Assembly (NCBI GenBank): GCA_030432815.1
Contig: JAUILB010000219.1
Coordinates: forward strand, 1-5,241
Source of the DNA: Alphaproteobacteria bacterium
GTDB lineage: Bacteria; Pseudomonadota; Alphaproteobacteria; Sphingomonadales; Emcibacteraceae
Direction of reading: 5' to 3'
DNA: 5,241 bases
Each line of letters opens with the position of its first letter. Positions within the stretch are counted from its first letter, which is position 1. Shown here piece after piece: positions 1 to 5,241 of this stretch. The translations under genes and the position numbers were made by a program. The notes under the pieces were generated by a model. The model was not told the DNA's origin, did no database searches, and saw only the letters and a program-made list of their open reading frames with translations.

Positions 1-1107
1 GGTTACTGAATTAAAAAGCGGAATTATTATTTCAAGTGCAGTTAGGGCAATGAACATAGCAATCGTAGCGATTGTTAGGCTTTCAATAATAAATTGTGCC
101 AGTAATTGTTTTTTTTCTGCACCAAGTGTTTTGCGAAGTCCTACCTCTCGTGCACGCCCCATTGATTGGGCCGTAGCAAGGTTTGTATAGTTTAGGCACG
201 CTATTATTAGTACGATCAATCCTATAATTTGAATAACTGTCATCACCGGAATGCCGATCATATCCCAAATTGCAGTATTGGCATCGACCAACGGTCTGAC
301 GAGGAAACCTTCAAGAAAACGGCGTTGATCCTGTGGCACATGGCGTTCAAATAACCCATCCATCTGCGTCTGCAGCCACTCCTGGTCTAGATGTTCGGGA
401 ATCATTACATATGTAAGATTCCCCATCGAGGTGTTCCCCCAGTTAGTATCAGGCTGAAAACCCGTGATACGTTCAATAGAACTCATAGGGGCAATGATTC
501 CAAGAGGTTGCACCATGTCTCTGCTTGGACCGGCATTAAAATGAGTGTTAGCGGGTAGGTCCTTTAAGACAGCCTGAACAGTTAGATCATGTTCGTGATC
601 AAGGGTGATCGTTTTTCCCACAGGATCCTGTTCCGGAAAATATTTTTCTGCCATCTCTATTGTAAGGATTACATTGTTGGAACTATTTAATGCGGCTGCG
701 CTGCCTTGTTCAAATTCCATGTCAAAAATTTCAAACAATTCAGGGTCCGCAAAGCGAATATTGTCATAAAAGTTATTTTCATCGACTGAAATTAGAAACT
801 CTCTTAGAACTGTCCTTGCGACTGCATCAACTTCAGTAAGGTCCGTTTTAATATGTGGTCCTACCGCACCCTGTACGCCATCAATCTGGCCAATACCCAT
901 ATCAGCAGTAGGACTTACATCACCGCGAATAGTATAGGTTCTATCGGCATTCTCAAAAAACAAATCATGAGATGTTTCGTAATATACAAGAAGCCAGCTA
1001 AATATGAATACTGTCAACCCAACGGCCAATCCTAATATATTGATCAGTGCATAAAGTTTGTTTTTAAGGATGCTTCTAATGGCTATTTTTATGTAATTAC
1101 TTAACAT
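1..1107 (-). CDS. FtsX/MacB-type ABC transporter permease, C-terminus beyond the window
   Basis: This is the third permease of the tandem set. The first 369 residues are present, uninterrupted, and the frame runs off the low-coordinate edge. By comparison with the middle gene, roughly 430-450 residues (the second MacB_PCD-FtsX unit and part of the first membrane domain) lie outside. The start MLSNYIKIAIRSILKNKLYA matches the family's basic N-terminus. TM1 is about 18-42. The periplasmic domain is about 43-283, with the core block IFDMEF...GKTITLDHEHDL (127-175) and PANTHF (185-190). TM2 is about 284-308 and TM3 about 341-363. The cytoplasmic coupling motif REVGLRKTLGA is at 320-330 and is followed by QFIIES. 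E359 and P363 near the end of TM3 are shared with both neighbours. The periplasmic domain has diverged strongly from the middle gene's while the membrane motifs are conserved. It follows the middle gene by 27 nt, so it is probably in the same operon. The substrate is unknown. Confidence 0.93.
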   Translation of the reverse strand, partial: MLSNYIKIAIRSILKNKLYALINILGLAVGLTVFIFSWLLVYYETSHDLFFENADRTYTIRGDVSPTADMGIGQIDGVQGAVGPHIKTDLTEVDAVARTVLREFLISVDENNFYDNIRFADPELFEIFDMEFEQGSAAALNSSNNVILTIEMAEKYFPEQDPVGKTITLDHEHDLTVQAVLKDLPANTHFNAGPSRDMVQPLGIIAPMSSIERITGFQPDTNWGNTSMGNLTYVMIPEHLDQEWLQTQMDGLFERHVPQDQRRFLEGFLVRPLVDANTAIWDMIGIPVMTVIQIIGLIVLIIACLNYTNLATAQSMGRAREVGLRKTLGAEKKQLLAQFIIESLTIATIAMFIALTALEIIIPLFNSVT

Positions 1108-1113
1108 GGTATT

Positions 1114-1119
1114 TCTCTT
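1114..1119 (-). promoter_or_regulatory. Weak purine-rich ribosome binding site
   Basis: The 27-nt gap between the middle and downstream genes reads, on the coding strand, as an A-rich leader ending in AAGAGAAATACC before the ATG. AAGAGA lies 6 nt upstream of the start and is the only Shine-Dalgarno-like element. No other ATG exists between the middle gene's TAA and this start, so the start is fixed by context more than by the ribosome site. No promoter or terminator hairpin is evident in the gap. Confidence 0.35.
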
Positions 1120-1134
1120 GTTTTTTGCTCTTTG

Positions 1135-3600
1135 TTATTCGTTTTTCAGTGAGTAGATAGGGTTAATACGGGCTGCGGTCCAGGCACGGGTCGATGTTGT
1201 TCCGTAGGCAAGGATAAATGCGACTAATCCTGCGACCAGGTAAGGTACAATGCTCATATCAATGCGGGAGTTGAACCCTTCCAGCCAGTCGCTCATCATA
1301 AGCCATGCAACAGGCCATGCGATGATATTGGCAACAATCACAAGCTTGGAAAGTTCCCAGGAAAGCATCATAACAATATCAAGCACGGATGCCCCAAGTA
1401 CTTTTCTGATACCGATTTCCTTGGTCCGGCGATCAGCGATAAAGGAAGCAAGACCATATAACCCGATACAGGCTATCATCGCGGCTGCACCGGCGAAGCC
1501 GATAAACATTCTGAATACACGCCCTTCAACGGTGTAAAAGGATGCATAATCTTCTTCAAGATATGTGCGCCTGATAGGATAAGCAGATACATGCTGCCTC
1601 CAGACCTGATCAACAAGTGTTGTAGCTTCCTGCAACTGACCATCAGCAGCCTTAACCGCCATGATATTCGCGCCATTTACAAGCAGAAACGAAAGGGCCG
1701 CTGGTTCTGATCTTACGGAACTGAAATGGATATCTTCAACGATACCAACAATATTGAAATTTAACCTGTAATTGGTGCCGCCAAATGAAAATGCACTATA
1801 GACCTGCTCACCGATGGCTTCTTCAGGATCTGTCCAGCCAGCTTGCCTCATAGCAGTTTCATTTAGTACTAGCCCCCCTGAAACTTCCGGGTTTTCTTCA
1901 GTGAACGGCGGAAGGATATCGGCAGAAAAATCTTCACTTAAAGGGCGCCCTGCTGTCATGGTCATGCCCAATGTGTCGAAATAACTATCACTGACAGCGA
2001 CACGGCGGGTTACGATTTGAAAATCATCGCTCTCGCCTTCTTTCATGTATGTAGATCCATCAGAAAGATCCATTGTCGGAATAATGGATCCGCCCGTTAC
2101 ATTTTCGATTAACGGACTTGCGTTAAGCTGGTCTCGCATTGTTATGAATGCATTTCTTGCTTCATCACTGTTTAAACGCACAGTGATAATATTTTCCGGG
2201 TCGTAACCGAGCGGTTGGCTAAGTGCAAAATTAATCTGATTGTTTACAATTCCGGTTGCGGACATTAATCCGATCGCAATTGCAAACTGAAGAATGACGA
2301 GACCCGCCCGAAGTTTTGCTGATCCAAATCCTTCAATGGCCCGCCCGCGTATAGCCCGCGCAGGCAGTATGCCTGATACAAACAGTGCAGGATAAAGTCC
2401 GGATAATATTCCAACAAGAGCGGTAATTAAAATCAATCCACTCATGAAGGTCACCTGATAAACGGCGTCGGCCGTTAAAGGAACACCTAGCATTGTACCA
2501 AAGAAAGGGGCAAACATTTCCACGATTACCAATGATACGACAAGTGCGATCAATGCCATGACGGTTGATTCAACGATGAACTGACTGGCAACGTTAAAAC
2601 GGCTTGCACCAAGTACTTTTCGGACCCCTACTTCTTTTACGCGATTACTGCTTTGCGCAATTTGCATATTGATAAAATTAAAGGTCGCTATTGTGAGCGT
2701 TAAAATAGCAACAAATCCGAAGATAGTGATATCAGATCGCTGGCGCATTGGCTTTGCAAGGCCGGTTATGGTATCACTAATTCTCATTTCATTCTGAAGC
2801 TCAGTTGAAAAATGAATATCAGCAAGAGGTTGCAAATATACGCCTATTCCTTCACTAAAGTCCCGATTAACATTATTTATAAGATACTCATGTGCGGTTC
2901 TTGCGAATGAGGAGCTGTCCACATTGGCCGCAAGTTTTACAAAATGATAAAGCTGATCAGAAAAATTCCTTTCCCAGAATCCCGGACTGTTCCAGATCAC
3001 AGGCAGCATTTCCATGTGAATGAATATATTTGAAATCTGATGTGTATTGGTTTTGTTATTTTCGACAATAGCCGTTACCTGAAAATCATGTTCACCGTCC
3101 AGGGTAAATCGTTTTCCAATGGCATCTTCGCCTGGAAAAAGAAGTTCCGCCGCCGCTTGGGTGAGTACGGCATCATTAAGGTTGGTAAGTGTTGTTTCCG
3201 CGCTTCCATTTTCAACTTTAATCCCAAAAAAATCAAAATAATTTGGATCCACAAAACTGATGACCTGGTATTGTTTTTCTTCACCAATACTAAGTAAGCG
3301 TTCGGAGGTCGTGATGCGTGTCAGATCCTTTATATCATTGGGATGTGCATCGGCAATAACTCTTGATAATGGGTTAAAAAAGGTCGCGAACCGGGTTCCG
3401 GTATTATTGCTTTCCCAATTTAGCCTATAGACACGTTCGCTGTCCGGCACAGCGGCATCAAAAGATGTTTCGTGGCTTACAAATAAAATGATCAGAACAG
3501 AAATGGCGAGTCCCACGGCTAGGCCGCCGATATTTATAGCACTGTACAGGCGTTGTTTAATGATACTGCGAAAGGACATAATTATGTGGTTTTTTAACAT
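1135..3600 (-). CDS. FtsX/MacB-type ABC transporter permease, complete, duplicated architecture
   Basis: This is a full-length 821-residue inner-membrane permease with two MacB_PCD-FtsX units, the usual size for this double-cassette family. TM1 is about residues 20-42, preceded by MLKNHIIMSFRSIIKQRLYS, the family's basic cytoplasmic N-terminus. Periplasmic domain 1 is about 43-288 and contains the core strand block YFDFFGI...GKRFTLDGEHDF (121-173). TM2-4 are about 289-310, 346-368 and 385-409. An Arg-rich cytoplasmic linker (410-430) precedes TM5 (431-453). Periplasmic domain 2 (about 456-692) includes LGYDPENI (464-471) and VGIVEDIHFSSVR (618-630). TM6-8 are about 696-719, 750-770 and 784-804. 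Coupling motifs are KEVGVRKVLGA (322-332) and KEIGIRKVLGA (727-737). The ATG at 3600 is chosen over M8 because the family N-terminus begins there, an AGGA precedes it, and an in-frame stop lies only 4 codons upstream. The gene lacks an ATPase domain (no Walker A or LSGGQ), so it needs a separate ATPase or works as an orphan. Its C-terminal half closely resembles that of the upstream gene. Confidence 0.96.
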   Translation of the reverse strand: MLKNHIIMSFRSIIKQRLYSAINIGGLAVGLAISVLIILFVSHETSFDAAVPDSERVYRLNWESNNTGTRFATFFNPLSRVIADAHPNDIKDLTRITTSERLLSIGEEKQYQVISFVDPNYFDFFGIKVENGSAETTLTNLNDAVLTQAAAELLFPGEDAIGKRFTLDGEHDFQVTAIVENNKTNTHQISNIFIHMEMLPVIWNSPGFWERNFSDQLYHFVKLAANVDSSSFARTAHEYLINNVNRDFSEGIGVYLQPLADIHFSTELQNEMRISDTITGLAKPMRQRSDITIFGFVAILTLTIATFNFINMQIAQSSNRVKEVGVRKVLGASRFNVASQFIVESTVMALIALVVSLVIVEMFAPFFGTMLGVPLTADAVYQVTFMSGLILITALVGILSGLYPALFVSGILPARAIRGRAIEGFGSAKLRAGLVILQFAIAIGLMSATGIVNNQINFALSQPLGYDPENIITVRLNSDEARNAFITMRDQLNASPLIENVTGGSIIPTMDLSDGSTYMKEGESDDFQIVTRRVAVSDSYFDTLGMTMTAGRPLSEDFSADILPPFTEENPEVSGGLVLNETAMRQAGWTDPEEAIGEQVYSAFSFGGTNYRLNFNIVGIVEDIHFSSVRSEPAALSFLLVNGANIMAVKAADGQLQEATTLVDQVWRQHVSAYPIRRTYLEEDYASFYTVEGRVFRMFIGFAGAAAMIACIGLYGLASFIADRRTKEIGIRKVLGASVLDIVMMLSWELSKLVIVANIIAWPVAWLMMSDWLEGFNSRIDMSIVPYLVAGLVAFILAYGTTSTRAWTAARINPIYSLKNE

Positions 3601-3607
3601 GATAAAA

Positions 3608-3611
3608 TCCT
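3608..3611 (-). promoter_or_regulatory. Shine-Dalgarno-like AGGA overlapping the upstream stop codon
   Basis: On the minus strand the junction reads GAATAGGATTTTATC followed by ATG. AGGA shares its first two bases with the TAG stop of the upstream permease and sits 7 nt before the ATG at 3600. This spacing supports ATG 3600 as the start of the middle gene and suggests translational coupling, since ribosomes terminating at TAG sit on the initiation site of the next gene. The match is short, so the call is moderate. Confidence 0.5.
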
Positions 3612-5241
3612 ATTCATATCTAAGGGCGTTGATGGGATTGGCTTTTGCGACCCGCATGCTGTTTCCGGCGACTGTTGCCCATGCGATGAAAAGGGCAATC
3701 AACCCCGCGACTATACAAAATCCGACAATTGAAATACTTTCAATTCTATAGGTAAAACCTTCCAGCCAGCTGGACATAAAGTAAAACGAAAGCGGCCATG
3801 CGATGAGATTTGCGATGATTACTGGCTTGGAAAATTGCCACACAAGCAGACGCACAATTTCGAAGACACTGGCCCCCATTACTTTGCGAATGCCGATTTC
3901 CTTTACACGACGTTCTGCGGTAAAGCTTGCAAGCCCATAAAGCCCCAAACTTGAAATAATGACCGCTAACCCGGCAAAGAGCAGAAATAATTGCCCCTGA
4001 TCCTGATCGGCTTTATATTGTTCAGCAATACGTTCATCCAGAAATGACTGGCTGAATGGCACTTGCGAGAACATATCTTTCCAAATAACACCTATATCAT
4101 GAATAAGCGCAGGCATATTGTCCGTAGAAACCTTCAGGCTCATGCGGTAGTAAAATTCCTGATCAATGTAATAAAGGGTCGGGTTGGTTTCGTCACGAGT
4201 AGACAGAAGATGAATATCAGGGACAACACCAACAACGGTAAATGCGGTTTCATCAATAAGTCGTTTTCCTATTGCATCCTGTGCGTTGGCAAACCCAAAC
4301 TGACCAATAGCAGATTCATTTATAAGAACGTTTGCTTCTTCCCGCTGTTTCTCCCCAAACAGGGTTGTGATATCGTCGCCACGTTCTTCGCTGAGGTTCC
4401 GGCCTTCGAGAATGTTTATACCGTAAGTGTCAAGATAGTCATCATCAATACTTTGGATACGTGAAAGGATCGGATCCATTTCCACACCATCGACATTACC
4501 AAACCCGATTATAGCAACCATACGATCGGCAGGAACGGCGGATGTCAATGTTGCATTTATGATATCGGGGTGATCAAGCAAGCGTTGTTTTAAAATATTT
4601 GCCTGCCCCATTACCAACGGATCGTCAATCCGGTCAAGCACCAGCAGATTTTCCTTATTATACCCCGCATCGCGATTAATACTGTAGGCAAGTTGGGTGT
4701 AGACTACCAGTGCTGAAACAATGAGCGAAATGCAAATTGTGAATTGCACGACGACCAGCAATGTTCTGAAACGGATTGAACCTATAGGTTCTGATCTGCC
4801 GGAGGAAAGTACACGGCTTGGTCTAAAGGATGACATGACAAAAGCGGGATGGGAACCTGCGCCAATGGCAACCAGCAGAGTAAGTGCAATTAACACCCCC
4901 ATCGTGACGGGAGAATGCAATGCATTAATTTCCATCACTTTATCTATCAGAACATTATAATAAGGAAGTGATATTTCCACGAGCACCAGCGCCAGAAGTA
5001 AAGCCATAAAGGCCATAAAGGATGCTTCGCTTAAAAACTGCACTATAATATCTTTTCGGGCAGCGCCAAGCACTTTACGAAGCGCTACTTCACGGGATCT
5101 GATGCTAGCCCGTGCCGTGGACAGATTCATGAAATTAAAACAGGCAATAACCAAAATCATCAAGGCAATAAGTGCGAAGGAAATGATCGTTGTCATGCTG
5201 CCTTTTGGTTTGATTCTGGCGGAAGGTGACCCTTTTAGATG
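3610..5241 (-). CDS. FtsX/MacB-type ABC transporter permease, N-terminus beyond the window
   Basis: This is an inner-membrane permease subunit of the MacB_PCD/FtsX family; its substrate is unknown. The frame is open to the window edge, so 543 residues are seen. The ATG at 5196 is internal, because family-typical sequence precedes it: HLKG...PKGS, the end of the first periplasmic domain just before TM2. Roughly 260-280 residues are probably missing, by comparison with the next gene. In window numbering, TM helices lie near 18-38, 76-96, 111-131, 160-182, 417-441, 475-492 and 505-525. The second periplasmic domain spans about 184-416, with DYLDTYGI...EGR at 268-281 and VVGVVPDIHLLS at 336-347. 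Cytoplasmic coupling motifs are REVALRKVLGA (50-60) and KEIGIRKVMGA (447-457). The C-terminus, NPINALRYE, followed by TAG, is typical of the family. It is the upstream member of the tandem operon, ending 9 nt before the next gene. The family call is firm; the transported or sensed substrate cannot be inferred. Confidence 0.93.
   Translation of the reverse strand, partial: HLKGSPSARIKPKGSMTTIISFALIALMILVIACFNFMNLSTARASIRSREVALRKVLGAARKDIIVQFLSEASFMAFMALLLALVLVEISLPYYNVLIDKVMEINALHSPVTMGVLIALTLLVAIGAGSHPAFVMSSFRPSRVLSSGRSEPIGSIRFRTLLVVVQFTICISLIVSALVVYTQLAYSINRDAGYNKENLLVLDRIDDPLVMGQANILKQRLLDHPDIINATLTSAVPADRMVAIIGFGNVDGVEMDPILSRIQSIDDDYLDTYGINILEGRNLSEERGDDITTLFGEKQREEANVLINESAIGQFGFANAQDAIGKRLIDETAFTVVGVVPDIHLLSTRDETNPTLYYIDQEFYYRMSLKVSTDNMPALIHDIGVIWKDMFSQVPFSQSFLDERIAEQYKADQDQGQLFLLFAGLAVIISSLGLYGLASFTAERRVKEIGIRKVMGASVFEIVRLLVWQFSKPVIIANLIAWPLSFYFMSSWLEGFTYRIESISIVGFCIVAGLIALFIAWATVAGNSMRVAKANPINALRYE

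Noticed and set aside
83..268. Short minus-strand open frame of 61 codons
   Set aside because: It is out of frame inside the downstream permease, whose own frame here encodes TM2 and the coupling motif.
1108..1134. Possible promoter or terminator in the A-rich 27-nt gap
   Set aside because: It is too short for a promoter with both hexamers and has no inverted repeat; it is best read as an A-rich translation leader.
853..1537. Plus-strand open frames at 853-1035 and 1250-1537
   Set aside because: Both are antisense to conserved permease sequence, have low-complexity composition and no supporting ribosome site.
2339..2364. Locally GC-rich stretch with a repeated GCCCGCG, resembling a hairpin or regulatory element
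   Set aside because: It encodes the Arg/Ala-rich cytoplasmic linker after TM4 (ARAIRGRA) and is explained by Arg and Ala codons; no poly-U tract or intergenic location supports a terminator.
3040..3297. Overlapping open frames on both strands (plus 3040-3297, minus 3075-3287)
   Set aside because: Both are alternative-frame readings of the middle permease's first periplasmic domain, with no family resemblance.
4063..4464. Plus-strand open frame of 133 codons
   Set aside because: It lies fully opposite the second periplasmic domain of the upstream permease, has no recognisable domain, and is antisense to a clearly conserved frame.
5003..5020. Perfect 9-bp tandem repeat GCCATAAAG x2, encoding FMAFMA
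   Set aside because: TM3 here has the same length as in the other two permeases, so it is not an inserted repeat; it reflects chance codon repetition in a hydrophobic helix.

Overview
The window is almost entirely coding and everything sits on the minus strand. It is a mid-operon slice of three tandem, paralogous genes for large FtsX/MacB-type ABC transporter permeases (MacB_PCD periplasmic core domain plus FtsX membrane domain). Reading in the direction of transcription (right to left) it holds a permease missing its N-terminus (5241 to 3610), a complete 821-residue permease (3600 to 1135), and a permease missing its C-terminus (1107 to 1). The two gaps are only 9 and 27 nt, so the genes are almost certainly co-transcribed. 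No promoter, terminator, RNA gene, mobile element or CRISPR array is visible.

The complete protein has the duplicated architecture of the roughly 800-residue permeases often annotated 'ABC transporter permease' or 'FtsX-like permease family protein': TM1, periplasmic domain, three TM helices, then the same four-helix plus periplasmic-domain unit again, giving 8 predicted TM helices. The two partial proteins match the corresponding parts of this plan. The cytoplasmic motif (K/R)E(V/I)(G/A)(x)RK(x)(L/M)GA, which in MacB-type permeases lies in the segment contacting the ATPase, occurs five times in the window, once in every FtsX half that is present. No ATPase gene lies inside the window. If there is a cognate one it must be in the flanks or elsewhere.

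The organism is a Gram-negative bacterium, judged from the periplasmic-domain permease family and the moderate, slightly AT-rich composition. The weak AGGA/AGAGA-like ribosome sites fit a proteobacterium somewhat better than a member of Bacteroidota, but the sequence does not settle this. Substrates are unknown. By analogy to MacB and LolCDE, such permeases act as mechanotransmitters across the inner membrane rather than as classical import channels. The most notable property is the stacking of at least three divergent copies of the same permease in one transcription unit, all in the same reading frame, so that the 1,747 codons of the window are interrupted by only two stops.
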